A stretch of DNA of 64,000 nucleotides from Corbicula japonica (GCA_038501625.1 JAZAYU010000170.1:806001-870000), one strand, 5' to 3'. Shown: positions 48,851 through 61,674, counted from the stretch's first letter. A program made the numbers and translations. Notes: a model not told the origin generated them from the sequence alone.

Positions 48851-49856
48851 TCTGCGGCAGTCACAGCAGTGACAGAGGTAGGATCATTTTTACTGCGGAA
48901 GTAACAGCAGTGACAGCAGTAAGATCGTTTTTACTGCGGCAGTAACAGCAGTGACAGCAGTAAGATCGTTTGTACTGCGGAAGTAACAGCAGTGAAAGCA
49001 GTTAGATCGTTTTTACTGCGGCAGTAACAGCAGTGACAGCAGTAAGATCGTTTTTACTGCGGCAGTAACAGCAGTGACAGCAGCAAGATCGTTTTTACTG
49101 CGGCAGTAACAGCAGTGACAGCAGTAAGATCGTTTTAACTGCGACAGTAACAGCAGTGACAGCAGTAAGATCGTTTTTACTGTGGCAGTAACAGCAGTGA
49201 CAGCAGTAAGATCGTTTTTACTGCGGTAGTAACAGCAGTGACAGCAGTAAGATCGTTTTTACTGCGGCAGTTACAGCAGTGACAGCAGTAAGATCGTTTT
49301 TACTGCGGCAGTTACAGCAGTGACAGCAGTAAGAGCGTTTTTACTGCGGCAGTAACAGCAGTGATAGCAGTAAGATCGTTTTTACTGCGGCAGTAACAGC
49401 AGTTACAGCAGTAAGATCGTTTTTACTGCGGCAGTAACAGCAGTTAAAGCAGTAACAGCAGCACGATGTTCTTAGATTATAAAAAAACAACACCAAAATC
49501 ATCTTACTGCCGCAGTTACAGAAGTTACAGCAGTAAGATCGTAATAACTGCGGCAGTTACAGCAGTGACAGCAGTAAGATCGTTTTTACTGCGGCAGTAA
49601 CAGCATTGACAGAAGTAAGATCGTTTTTATTGCGGCAGTTACAGCAGTAAGATCGTTTTTTACTGCGGCAGTAACAGCAGTTAAGCAGTAAGATCAGTCC
49701 GATGTCCTTAGATTATAAAAACAACACAAAATTCATCTTACTGCCGCAGTTACAGCAGTGACAGCAGTAAGATAGTTTTTACTGCCGCAGTCACAGCAGT
49801 TATAGCAGTAAGATCATCTTACTGCCACAGTAACAGCGGTGAGAGCATAAGATAAT

Positions 49857-50115
49857 CTTTTTTTTACAATAAACTTTGATGAGTGATCCGGAACTGCCAG
49901 AATTTTATGTCTTGTTGAATTAAAATTGATGTCTACATTTACTTACAATTTATAGTATAGTAACTGAATCGTAATTTTATTCCGAATGCTGTTTACTGTC
50001 TCTTTTACCATTTTGAAGGAATATGGTACAATTGTTAAAGTAGAATCATTTTTATTTAAAAAATTCTTGGTTATTTTTTAGTGACCAGAAATTGTCCGGA
50101 CTAAATTTTTTGGAC
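49857..50115 (+). repeat. Non-satellite spacer, first copy of higher-order repeat
   Basis: Unique-type sequence (aaactttgatgagtgatccgg to ggactcgggaagtaatgtt) that recurs at 50684-50955, about 830 bp away, so the array was duplicated as a larger block. Confidence 0.8.
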
Positions 50116-50683
50116 TCGGGAAGTAATGTTCAGGCGATACCCGGAAGTGATCCGGAATACCCCATGTTGGGGTGATCCGGAACTACCTATTGTTGAATTT
50201 TCATATTTACGCACGCGCATTGTTAAGTTACTATTTTTTACCTTTATTCCGAAAAAAAGTAACTGTTTATTTTACAAGTTTGAGAATAACGGTACAGTTG
50301 CTAAAATAGCATCAATTTTACCGTGCAAACTCTTAGATTATAAAAACAACACCAAAATCATCTTACTGCCGCAGTTACAGCAGTGACAGCAGTAAGATCG
50401 TTTTAACTGCGACAGTTACAGCAGTGACAGCAGTAAGATCGTTTTATCTTCGGCAGTAACAGCAGTAAGATCGTTTTTACTGCGGCAGTTACAGCATTTA
50501 CAGCAGTGATATCAATACGATGTTCTTAGATTATAAAAAAACAACACCAAAATCATCTTACTGCCGCAGTTACAGCAGTGACAGCTGTAAGATAGTTTTT
50601 ACTGCCGCAGTCGCAGCAGTTACAGAAGAAAGATCATCTTACTGCCACAGTAACAGCAGTGACAGCAGTAAGATAATCTTTTT

Positions 50684-50955
50684 TGCAATAAACTTTGATG
50701 AGTGATCCGGAACTACCAGATTTTTATATCTTGTTGAATTAAACTTGATTTCTACATTTACTTAAAATTAATTGTATAGTAACTGAATCGTAATTTATTC
50801 CGAGTGCTGTTTACTGTCTTTGTAATCATTTTGACGGAATATGGTACAATTGTTAAAGTAGAACCAGTTTTATTTAAAATGTTCTTGGTTTACTTTTAGT
50901 GACCAGAAATTTTCCGGACTTAATTTTTTGGACTCGGGAAGTAATGTTCATGCGA
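50684..50955 (+). repeat. Non-satellite spacer, second copy
   Basis: About 90% like 49857-50115 by eye. The array orientation flips directly after it. Confidence 0.8.
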
Positions 50956-53900
50956 TAGCGCTGCTGTCACTGCTCTAACTGCGGCAGTAAGATGATCTTA
51001 CTGCTGTCACTACTGTAACTGCGGCAGTGAGATGATTTTTGTTGTTTTTTTTAATCTACGTACATCTTACTGCTGTAACTGCTACTACTGCCGCAATGAA
51101 AACGATCTCACTGCTGTCACTGCTGAAACTGCGGCAGTAAAATGATTTTCGTTATAATTTTTTAAAATAAGAAAATATTACAGCTGTAACTGCTGTAACT
51201 GCCGCAGTAAAAAGATCTTACTGCTGTCACTGCTGTAACTGCGGCAGTGAGATGATTTTTTTTTATATTTTTTAATCTACGAACATATTACTGCTGTAAC
51301 TGCTGTAACTGCCGCAGTAAAACGATCTTACTGCTGTCACTGCTATAACTGCGGCAGTGAGATGTTTTTGTCGTTTTTATTTAATCTACGTACATCTTAC
51401 TGCTGTAACTGCTACTACTGCCGCAGTGAAAACGATCTCACTGCTGTCACTGCTGTAACTGCGGCAGTAAGATGATCTTACTGCTGTCACTGCTGTAACT
51501 GCGGCAGTAAGATGATTTTTGCTATAGTTTTTTAATATAAGAACACATTACTGCTGTAACTGCTGTAACTGCCGCAGTAAAAACGATCTTACTGCTGTTA
51601 CTGCTATAACTGCGGCAGTAAGATGTCTTTTTGTTGTTGTTTTTTTATTCGAAGTACATCTTACTGCTGTAACTGCTACTACTGCCGCAGTAAAAAACGA
51701 TCTCACTGCTGTCACTGCTGTAACTGCGCAAGTAAGATGATTTTTTTTAAAATCTAAGAACATATTACTGCTGAAACTGCTGTTAGTGCCGCAGTAAAAA
51801 TGATCTTACTGCTGTAACTGCTATAACTGCGGCAGTAAGATGTTTTTGTTGTTGCTGTTTTTTTAATCTAAGAACATCTTACTGCTGTAACTGCTACTAC
51901 TGCCGCAGTGAAAACGATGTCACTGCTGTCACTGCTGTAACTGCGGCAGTAAGATGATCTTACTGCTGTCACAGCTGTAACTGCAGCAGTAAGATGATTT
52001 TTTTAAATCTACGTACATGTTACTGCTGTAACTGCTACTTCTGCCGCAGTGAAAACGATGTCACTGCTGTCACTGCTGTAACTGCGGCAGTAAGATGATC
52101 TTACTGCTGTCACTGCTGTAACTTCGGCAGTAAGATGATTTTTTTCAAATCTACGTACATGTTACTGCTGTAACTGCTACTACTGCCGCAGTGAAAACGA
52201 TGTCACTGCTGTCACTGCTGAAACTGCGGCAGTAAGATGATTTTTGTTATAGTTTTTGAATATAAGAACATATTACTGCTGTAACTGCTGTAACTGCCGC
52301 AGTAAAACGATCTTACTGCTGTCACTGCTATAACTGCGGCAGTAAGATGTTTTTGTCGTTTTTTTTTTAATCTACGTACATCTTACTGCTGTAACTGCTA
52401 CTACTGCCGCAGTGAAAACGATCTCACTGCTGTCACTGCTACTACTTGGGCAGTAAGATGATCTTACTGCTGTCACTGCTGTAACTGCGGCAGTAAGATG
52501 ATTTTTGTTATAGTTTTTGATTAAACAACAAAAACATTTTTCTGCCGCAGTTATAGCAGTTACAGCAGTAAGATCTTTTTACTGCGACAGTTACAGCAGT
52601 TACAGCAGTAATATGTTCTTAGATTAAAAAATATAACAAAAATCATCTTACTGCCGCAGTTACAGCAGTGACAGCAGTGAGATCGTTTTTACTGCGGCAG
52701 TAGTAGCAGTTACAGCACTAAGATGTACTAAGAATAAAAAAAACAACAACAAAAAACATCTTACTGCCGCAGTTATAGCAGTGACAGCAGTAAGATCGTT
52801 TTTACTGCGGCAGTTACAGCAGTTACAGCAGTAATGTGTCTTATATTCAGAAACTATAACAAAAATCATCTTACTGCCGCAGTTACAGCAGTGACAGCAG
52901 TGAGATCGTTTTCACTGCGGCAGTAGTAGCAGTTACAGCAGTAAAATATACGTAGATTAAAAAAATCATCTTACTGCCGCAGTTACAGCAGTGACAGCAG
53001 TAAGATCATCTTACTGCCGCAGTTACAACAGTGACAGCAGTGACATCGTTTTCACTGCGGCAGGAGTAGAAGTTACAGCAGTAAGAAGTTCTTAGATTAA
53101 AAAAAAAACAACAACAAAAACATCTTACTGTCGCATTTATAGCAGTAACAGCAGTAAGATCTTTTTACTGAGGCAGTTACAGCAGTTACAGCAGTAATGT
53201 GTTCTTATCCTTTTACTGCGGCAGTTTCAGCAGTTAGAGCAGAAATATGTATTTAGATTAAAAGATATAACAAAAATCATATTACTGCCGCAGTTACAGC
53301 AGTGACAGCAGTGAGATCTTTTTCACTGCGGCAGTAGTAGCAGTTACAGCTGTAAGGTGTACGTAGATTAAAAAAACAACAAAAATCATCTCACTGCCTC
53401 TGTTAGAGCAGTGACAGCAGTAAGATCATCTTACTGCCGCAGTTACAGCAGTTACAGCAGTTACAGCAGTAATACGTTCTCATATTAAAAAATTATAACA
53501 AAAATCATCTTACTACCGCAGTAACAGCAGTGACAGCAGTAAGATCATGTTACTGCCGCAGTTACAGCTGTGACCGCAGTGAGCTCGTTTTCACTGCGGC
53601 AGTAGTAGCAGTTACAGCAGTAACATGTACGTAGATTTAAAACAAATCATCTTACTGCCGCTGTAAGTGAGGCAGTAAGATGATTTTGGTGTTGTTTTTT
53701 ATAATCTAAGAACATCGTACTGATGATACTGCTGTAACTGTTGTTACTGCCGCAGTAAAAACGATCTTACTGTTGTCACTGCTGTTACTACCGCAGGAAA
53801 AACGATCTTACTGCTGACACTGCTGTGACTGCCGCAGTATAAACGATCTTAAGGCTGTCATTGCTGTTACTGCCGAAGTAAGAACGACCTTACTGCTGTC

Positions 53901-55017
53901 ACTGCTGTAACTCCGGCAGTAAGATGTGATTTTGGTGTTGATTTTTTTTAAACGATCTTACTGCTGTCACTGCTGTAACTGCCGCAGTAAAAACGATCTT
54001 TCTGCTGTCACTGCTGTTACTGCCGCGGTAAAAACGATCTTACTGCTGTTCCTGCCGAAGTAAAAACGATACTTACTGCTGTAACTGCTGTTAGTGCCGC
54101 AGTAAAAACCATCTTACTGCTGTCATTGCTTTAACTGCCGCAGTTAAAACGATCTTACTGCTGTCACTTATGTAACTGCGGCAGTAAGATGATTTTGGTG
54201 TTGTTTTTTTATAATCTAAGAACATCGTACTGCTCTTACTGCTGTTACTGCTGTTACTGCCGCAGTAAAAACGATCTTACTGCTGTAACTGCTGTTACTG
54301 CCGCAGTAAAAACGATCTTACTGCTGTAACTGCTGTTACTGCCGCAGTAAAAACGATCTTATTGCTTAACTGCTGTTACTGTCGCAGTTAAAACGATCTT
54401 ACTGCTGTCACTGCTGTAACTGCCGCAGTAAAAGCGATCTTACTGCTGTCACTGATTTTACTGCCGCAGTAAAAATGATCTTACTGCTGTCACTGCTGTT
54501 ACTGCCGCAGTAAAAACGATCTTACTGCTGTCACTGCTGTTACTGCCGCAGTACAAACGATCTAACTGCTGTCACTGCTGTTACTGCCGCAGTAAAAACG
54601 ATCTTACTGCTGTCACTGCTATTACTGCCGCAGTAAAAACGATCTTACTGCTGTCACTGCTGTTACTGCCGCAGTAAAAACGATCATACTGTTGTCACTG
54701 CTGTGACTGCCGCAGTAAAAACGATCTTACTGCTGTCACTGCTGTACCGCCGCAGTAAAAACGATTCTACTGCTGTCACTGCTGAGACTGCCGCAGTAAA
54801 AACGATCTTACTGCTGCTACTGTTGCCACTGCGGCAGTTATATCATCTCACTGCTGTCACTGCTGTAACTGCTTACTGCTAACTTCACGTTGCTCTATCG
54901 GGATCAAGGGCGGATAAATTAAATACACCTTTGTACGTGGCAGACAGTAAATGAAAATTCGTGTCCTTTTGTATACTTAAATATTTAATGTTAAAAAAGC
55001 TCTTCCTCCCACCCCCC

Positions 55018-55074
<57 letters not shown>
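55018..55074 (+). repeat. (CT)n microsatellite
   Basis: Almost pure CT dinucleotide run; an RE-rich open frame on the minus strand is its shadow. Confidence 0.95.
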
Positions 55075-55077
<3 letters not shown>

Positions 55078-55082
55078 ATATA

Positions 55083-56315
55083 CACTCGTCAAAAGTTCTA
55101 AGTGCACACTTGATAAATGTTGATTTTTCAAACTATTTGATTGAATCTTTCAAAATAGTGTAAATTACAATGAAGAAGAATCAATATTCTATTAAAGCAC
55201 ACCAAAAAAATTAAGTCTGCTTATCCAGATTAAAAAATAATAACATTTTAGCTCACTGGTACTCAGAGAGCAATTCTCAAGTTAATTATAATTGCATCGG
55301 CTATCATTTGTGATCATTTTCTCACCTCTATATAATTTAAATTTCATGCAGATTTAAAGGAAAAACTGTAGTTTGCCATTCCATTGCACAGAAATAGCTT
55401 CCTGTAGCTTTTTAATGGTCTGCTGGGCACGATGAGCCAACACACTCTTCTCTATTTTATTCATAACGTTTTTACAGGATTTCAAGAAAATCCCTTGTTT
55501 TTCACAATGTTTTGTGCCAAAAGTTTTTGAATTGTCTAGCAGTTTGGGATGATGCAATTCTCTATGATAGATGTGTAACAACCTTTCCAAACGAAAACAA
55601 TGTATTCATTTCGATATAATTGACCAGTTTTCGGACACGCTTTTGTCCAAATAAACGTCATTTTTGAATAATTCGATTTTAAAGTTTATTGAATTTCTAT
55701 AAATTTTAGTTTTAAATTTTTATTTATTGGACACTTATCCAACAAATGTTACACTTATATTTTCGAATTAACGTTGTTTTACGTAAATATTTAATGACGT
55801 AATTGAGTAACTTCAGCGTTCAACGTAAGCAACGTAATCAATCTAGAAAATAAATCAATCTAGAAAATAATATCATTTGATTTTCTTCTTAAATTTATAA
55901 AATATGCAAAAATAAGGTATTTCTTTTGCATTTACGAAAACCGTCAAGATTTTTTATAACAAATTTGAAGTTGTGCCAGTGAAAAGAATTTTCGACGGCA
56001 ATGTCGTTGTCTTCTGACGTCAACCGTTCCATGGTTACAATTTGTTGGTGTGTTTTTCGTGTTTGTCTGGAGTCGGTGAACATGTGATAACAAAAAAGGT
56101 TGTAAAAAATAAATTTTGATTGTCTCACGGGGATTATGCATAAAAAGCGTATTTCGACGTGGATGACGTAATACGTAAAACATATGCACGGTTTTCAAAA
56201 AAAATATTATTGTTTGATCATAATTAACTTGATGTCAAACTTTCATTCAATTAGAATAATTTTACTTTGAGATATTCAAAATTGAAAAGTGTGCACTTAG
56301 AACTTTTGACAAGTG
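55083..56315. mobile_element. Tc1/mariner-like element, non-autonomous
   Basis: CACTCGTCAAAAGTTCTAAG at the left and its inverse with one mismatch at the right, continuing gtgcacactt, flanked by TA on both sides. TA target duplication and 30-bp ends fit Tc1/mariner. Minus-strand frames of 78 and 77 codons inside show no recognisable DDE transposase, so it is deleted or decayed. Confidence 0.7.
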
Positions 56316-56317
56316 TA

Positions 56318-58406
56318 GAGGAGAAATATACCAGGCAACTTTATAAAGTAATTTTAAAGAAAATCTGTTGAGAGTTGATATTGGTTCAATCGCAGACTCT
56401 ATCGCTTTTGGGTTTTACGGTGAATGTTGTTTTTTTTTCTAATATCGAGGGCCAGATTGTAACTTGTCTTAATATATGCAAAATGGTGCGAGTATTAAAT
56501 TTTTAGAATTACATTAAGGTGCGTGCTAAGGTGGCTTAAATTAAATATTGCATTTTACTTATTTTTCTGACCTGATCAAAATAACCTGCGTGCGTGTATG
56601 CGCTTAACCTTTTTAGAATTTGTTTCTTTTCAATATTTGTTTTACTATGTCTCGCATTAAATAAATTTGTAACCGTTATACATTCTTATGATTGTTGAAC
56701 TGTAAATGTAGTTTATTTAATTTGTGTGTAAGCTCTCTATAAACGCAGATTCATATTTATCTATATGTATCCCTCTGTAATAAATAATTAACTATTATCG
56801 AATCTAGTCTCAATAATTCGACTGCAAGCACAGACCCATTATCATACCGACTTTTCACAGTTGTCGGTCCTATACAGAAGGGAATGGCGAATGGCGATCG
56901 TATATATAAAAAAAGGCCTTGTTGCGCACAAATAGTTGGGCAATATCGAATCCAGATGTAACCTAAACATGGTTAATTTCATAGAACAATAAACAACAAA
57001 ATCTTTAGGTGATGGATCGTAATTTTATTTCAAAAGCAATAAATTAATAAATGTAATAAATTCTGACAAATATTGCAATTCCTCTTTCTTTTTCTAAAAT
57101 AAGCTTAGTAAATTACATACAACCATCTTCAATATCATACTCCTTTACTTGTTATGTACTAACAAATAATATAAGCGTTTTAAGTACAAATAGATTTTAA
57201 TGAAATTTTGAAGGGAAGATACACATGTACATATCCAAGCTACATTAAAATTAAATTAAAATAAAAAGAAATTGTATGTTTTTTGTTTTATGGGGCCTTT
57301 TGTGGGGACAACTCTTGCATGAAATAAAAATCTTACATAATCTGAAAATTCCGTTTTAATATTACATTTTAACAATAGCTCAGCAGCTTACAAAAACATA
57401 TACATATCTTCTTTTATATAGATTTGTTTGTGATAATGTTTTCTTTGTAATAAAAATAGTACTGCACATCATAACCATTTTTTCATTGTTTAGAAATATG
57501 ATTTAAAAAATAACAAAATCGTAAACCATATGATTGTTTTGCATTCAATAAAATGAGAATACATGAATCTACAACACATTAAAAGAAGTGTTTATGAAAT
57601 AAATAAATAAAAATATAAATATGGATTAATAATTTTTGATGCTGAAATAGGGTTACATTGTCCGATTACATTGAATATAACACAAATATCTTTGTATTAT
57701 ACATTCTTTTTTCGAAATTATATTTAATTATTCAAATGATCAGATTAAAACAGATTTTATAGGGAACAAAATTATCTTACAATACACCTTTCTGTTCAAT
57801 CCTTTAAAAATTGTGCGCTTTCGACTCAGACATAATGGTAAAAAATGGATTAATTCACAAAACACAACATGTAACTCCCCATCCCCTTTTTTCTTTTCAG
57901 ATTTGCATTCAGCATATTTTTTGCTACAAAACACAATAAAATGAAACAATCTAGATTCGTCCTTAATGGCTTTAAAAGCCTGTTATCTTGCCTTAAGTTT
58001 ACTATATGCACTGCAAAATTGCATTTCTATGAAGTGATAAAATCTTAGTATATAGTTATATAGTTTGCAACTCAGTTAAAAGGAAAAACGTTGAAGAACA
58101 AAACGCCTATGGAATCTGAAAAGTGTATGAAAATAATATTTAATAATATCCCCGACGGCTATAAAATTTTAAGAGAACAAAATGATGTTCTTTGGGAAAA
58201 AAACATCCGAATAACTGCGTATCAGTTTGATGCACCTTTACGAGTTAAATATTATTCAATTTATTAAAGAGATTGTCTACATACTCGACTATAATGCGTA
58301 AATGCATTACAGCTCTAACACCTAACTGCATATTAAGTACAGATAAAAAATAATAAGTAGAACAAAATATCACACAGAGATTTTCATAACAATCTTTACA
58401 ACAAGA
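56318..58406. other. Intergenic and 3' flank of ARH4
   Basis: Very AT-rich, with no exon or repeat boundary recognised. Confidence 0.55.
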
Positions 58407-59498
58407 TTAGTTGAACGAGCGCACTGCGATATCATACAAGTCTTGTGCAACCTTTTCCAGCCTCCTTCGATATTCCAGCCGCTCGTAGTTGCATCTAGGA
58501 ACATCCTTCATTCCATACATGGCTCCGTATAGGCATCCCGCGATGATTCCAGTGCTATCACTGTCACCCCCGTGAAACATTGCAATACTGCAAAGTCTTT
58601 GCCAGTCTCCATTACATGCCAGCATAGCGTCGTAAGCTATCATCGGTGCATCGTGTCCGCTGGACCCTCCGCAATTTTCGTAACTCATCATGCTGTAAAG
58701 CTGGTCTCGCTTTTTTGGGTCTTCAAAATCAAGCGGGAAGTTCGGATGACTCGTCCCATCAAAAATAAATCTCTGTTTGAGAAAGTATTTCCATTTGTCC
58801 TCAAAATATCCCCAGGCCTTCAAATTTTCTTGAACATGAAAGCTTTTACAAGATTCTATGTAGGTTCTTGCTTTTCCAAGTGTTTTCATGAGACCATCGC
58901 CCCAGGTATGAATAGGTCTTTCTTGAATAGCGTATGAAGTAAAAAGAGCTGATGCCAGTGAACCAAGGTAACCCGTTGGATGGTGATGGGTCATTCTTCC
59001 TGCCTCTATACTAACTTCTATAAGCTGGTCAACATCAGAAGGTCTTGGGTATCTCAGGCCAATGCACATTGATCGCATTGCAGCACCGCATCCGCCTCCA
59101 TTTGGATCGAAGGGAATGCGATATGTGTAAGGTGGATCGAGTATTTTGCACATGCGTATACATGTCGTTCCAGGTGATCGGTCTTTCATATCAAACATGC
59201 AATTTTTATACTCCGCGGCTAAAAGCATGTATAAATTTGCTCTATCTTGACAATTTCCATTTTTTACGAGAGCTTCTGCAGTAGCCAGGTGCATTACCGT
59301 GTCATCGCTAACAATCCATTCAGGTTTCGCTACGTGCAGATTTTTTAGTCCACCAAAGCTTTTGAGTTCTCTGTGAATCTGATCAGCAGACCTACAGTAT
59401 TCCCACTGGCCGTTTTTATATCCCAATGCATCACCTACACCACCAAGCACCATTGCAGCAACATATCTGTCTTTACTAATTAAAACTTGCTTGTCCAT
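58407..59498 (-). CDS. ARH4: ADP-ribosyl-arginine hydrolase (ADPRH family)
   Basis: Single-exon eraser. The frame opens at 59543, but that ATG overlaps a promoter-like motif. The next ATG at 59498 gives [20 protein letters not shown], in line with the short N-terminus of human ADPRH, so 363 residues are preferred. Intact active site: SDDT (D65, D66), [18 protein letters not shown] (134-151), [17 protein letters not shown] (170-186), [14 protein letters not shown] (278-291) and HGGDSDST (D312, D314, T316). Closest to ARH3 within the window. It is divergent to the putative ART exon at 61652, mirroring the ARH3/ART3 arrangement. Confidence 0.95.
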   Translation of the reverse strand: MDKQVLISKDRYVAAMVLGGVGDALGYKNGQWEYCRSADQIHRELKSFGGLKNLHVAKPEWIVSDDTVMHLATAEALVKNGNCQDRANLYMLLAAEYKNCMFDMKDRSPGTTCIRMCKILDPPYTYRIPFDPNGGGCGAAMRSMCIGLRYPRPSDVDQLIEVSIEAGRMTHHHPTGYLGSLASALFTSYAIQERPIHTWGDGLMKTLGKARTYIESCKSFHVQENLKAWGYFEDKWKYFLKQRFIFDGTSHPNFPLDFEDPKKRDQLYSMMSYENCGGSSGHDAPMIAYDAMLACNGDWQRLCSIAMFHGGDSDSTGIIAGCLYGAMYGMKDVPRCNYERLEYRRRLEKVAQDLYDIAVRSFN

Positions 59499-59541
59499 TT
59501 TAATGAATATATTTGTAATTCCTCTCCTACATTGGTCTCCC

Positions 59542-59558
59542 AAAACGAAACTAAAATC
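59542..59558 (+). promoter_or_regulatory. IRF-site-like motif 1 upstream of ARH4
   Basis: AAAACGAAACTAAAATC, 44 bp before the preferred start codon; it has an AAACGAAACT core like that before ARH2. Confidence 0.4.
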
Positions 59559-59565
59559 TTATTTT

Positions 59566-59585
59566 AAAACGAAACAAAACTTTGC
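59566..59585 (+). promoter_or_regulatory. IRF-site-like motif 2 upstream of ARH4
   Basis: AAAACGAAACAAAACTTTGC, aligned with the ISRE-like element of ARH3, including the trailing ACTTTGC. Confidence 0.45.
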
Positions 59586-59937
59586 AAAATCTAAAAATAT
59601 ACCAAATCGATTCCTAGTTATGGTATGCTTTTAACATTGGCTTATAACTATCAGCGGACTTATTTATCTTAACACCTAACATTTTCGCTAAAGAGCCTTC
59701 GCACGACTTGGCAGGTAGTTTTTGAATCGCATGGGCTCGTCTTCGATATATTTAACTAATGTTTTACTATTTGGCTTAGTTGGGAGTTTTTATATGAATG
59801 TGGTTATCTCTTCGAATGTAACGAGTTACAAATTTGCTTTGCTTTTAAATTGGTAGAATTATAAATGGTTATTAGATTTCTTTGTTATTTTTGCAGGAGG
59901 CTAGTCTACTTATCGTATAGTGAACTTGACAAAAAGG

Positions 59938-60110
59938 TATCATATGCATATAAGGAATGGCCACACCAAGAATACACAGCCTCCCCACACAGCCAAAAAA
60001 GCAGTAAGCAAAATAGAGAATGAATCCACAAAAAGATATATTTAAAAAAATGCACCACAACCATTTCAAGAAAACGAGAACTCTTGGGTAAACAACCATT
60101 GAAAATGCAA
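59938..60110 (-). mobile_element. RT-element 3' fragment (copy I)
   Basis: Reverse match with atatgcatataaggaatggc and acagcctccccacacagcc; diverged. Confidence 0.5.
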
Positions 60111-60763
60111 TTCTAAACATAACTTAACGGAAAATATGTCAATTTATTTTACAGATAACCTTACAAGTACTTATCACGCTTCGTGATTCAATTGTGATAT
60201 TAATAAAGATAGTATTGCAAAATATCGAACAAAACACAAGCAAATAACAAATATGATAAAAATAGTTGAAAAGGGAACTTTAAAGGCACCAAACAGAAAA
60301 TATGAAAATATTGCAGCAGTTGATGTAAATCGGTTTTGAACAACTTATCGTTCTTCTCAACTATGTTACAGTTAGTTATCATAATAGTATATTTCTTATG
60401 TTGACGAACATTGTAACATCACGTTTTTCACTAAGCTTGCTTCATCTTCTAATCAACATAACATTTGAATCATTAATAATATGTAACTTAATTTAATCTT
60501 AAACTTTCTTGCAACATAATGGTATTTTACATTCATTTCCAATAACCTCACACTTGTAACATCATTGTTACTTGTGTGTTACTTTCAGTTAACCTACTTG
60601 GTACATGTTATATAGTTTATGGATGCATTATTTCTTCTAATGTTGCTTTAACGTCGTAAAATATCAGTTCTGAACCACGCTCCTCTGTACATTTGAAAAG
60701 TTAAAAAATATTTTACACTGACTGTGAACTAACTTGATTTAAGCGCGATGGTTGCTTCCTTGG

Positions 60764-60836
60764 TTACATGGTGGGATCCGAACCAATATGTTCTGGTTCA
60801 GGAGTCCATAACTCTACCCCTAAACCACTGTTGATC
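60764..60836 (-). repeat. tRNA-like segment, possible SINE head or tRNA pseudogene
   Basis: The minus strand reads GTGGTTTAGGGGTAGAGTTA, then an arm-like region and GGTTCGGATCC close to the B-box consensus. The acceptor stem pairs only partly, so a functional tRNA is not supported. 60111-60763 shows nothing else. Confidence 0.4.
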
Positions 60837-61039
60837 CAACGACCATGTGTAATTATAATTTCAAATAGGCTCAACATCTCAGTTGTTTTAATGTGAATCA
60901 GTTAATTTTTATGTTTTGTTAAATTTGAAAAGCATTGTTTAATTGAATTGTCGATATTAAATTGAACTAGTGGTTGAGATAAAAGTCGTTCTGCTGAATG
61001 AAGATGATTGTCACATATTACTTTAAACTTAAATTGCAA

Positions 61040-61320
61040 GCTAAACCACACAATCGTATAAAACATAAGAATCTTATGGCATTTTCAAGAAAAAAGATGG
61101 TTACTGAATGGATTTACTGAGATCAGAGCTTCTTGAGTAAAAGCATCGAAAGCACGATGACAAGAATAACAGAAAAAGATCTAGCTTCTAAGTATTATAA
61201 CAAGATTTCCCTAGAAACATTTACAAACTCCTAAACCCTTGCCACCGTCGTGCAAACAATCAACGCGATTGACTGTTGATGTGTTAATCAACAGGCAAGC
61301 AAAAGGCACTGTAGAATATG
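61040..61320 (-). mobile_element. RT-element fragment (copy J)
   Basis: Reverse match to the end of the frame and 3' region (ataaaacataagaatcttat, ccaccgtcgtgcaa, gttgatgtgttaatcaacag). Degenerate. Confidence 0.5.
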
Positions 61321-61614
61321 TGTATCGTGCTGGTAGCCTTTCGTTTTGAATTTAATGAGTTTTTACAATAAAGTTAAGAAATTAAAATTGCCTATTATTT
61401 AATATAAAATATAAATCGAATCACCATAAATCTTTTTGAGATAAACAATGTTGCAGGGATCATAAACTGCAGCTATATTTTTGAATTAAATCTGGGTATC
61501 GGCGATTTGACTTTCAAAAAAGTTTTCTTCATTTGTGCTACCAATACTCCTATATATATATCATATCGGTGCTATTTTTAGAAACACAAATCTGGAATTC
61601 CAAATTTATTTGAA

Positions 61615-61630
61615 GCGAAACCGAAAACTG
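61615..61630 (+). promoter_or_regulatory. ISRE-like element upstream of the fourth ART exon
   Basis: GCGAAACCGAAAACTG closely resembles classical vertebrate ISREs of the GGGAAACCGAAACTG form. It lies 21 bp before the ATG at 61652. Confidence 0.5.
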
Positions 61631-61651
61631 ACATTAGTTGAAAATAAGGTA

Positions 61652-61674
61652 ATGGAGGACTCAGTGCCTGGAAG
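61652..61674 (+). CDS. Putative exon 1 of a fourth ART gene
   Basis: ATG plus seven codons (MEDSVPG) and two extra bases AG before a strong donor (gtaagt). This is the same design (very short first exon, AG-phase junction) as exon 1 of ART2 and ART3, and it sits behind an ISRE-like motif. The gene body is not seen, because a Gypsy element occupies the next 2 kb and the window then ends. The identification rests on structure and context only. Confidence 0.4.

Larger units (their letters stand above)
48853..54880. repeat. 6-kb satellite of about 41-bp units in alternating orientation
   Basis: The basic unit is ACTGCGGCAGTAACAGCAGT followed by gacagcagtaagatcgttttt, repeated well over a hundred times with variation. 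Orientation is forward to about 50700, reverse about 50950-52545, forward to about 53660, reverse to the end. Interspersed spacers such as tagattataaaaaaacaac mark larger units. All frames are short and encode only repetitive peptides. Not a CRISPR array: units are contiguous, with no unique spacers of fixed length. Confidence 0.92.

Noticed and set aside
48853..54880. Possible CRISPR array
   Set aside because: Units are contiguous and diverged, spacers of constant length are absent, no cas genes exist, and the sequence is clearly eukaryotic.
54885..55085. RE-repeat open frame
   Set aside because: Product of the (CT)n microsatellite.
55354..56128. Transposase of the Tc1/mariner-like element
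   Set aside because: Two short minus-strand frames show no DDE/D signature or helix-turn-helix that I can identify.
59499..59543. Upstream ATG of ARH4 giving 15 extra residues
   Set aside because: It has no counterpart in relatives and collides with the promoter-like motif; the ATG at 59498 fits the family.
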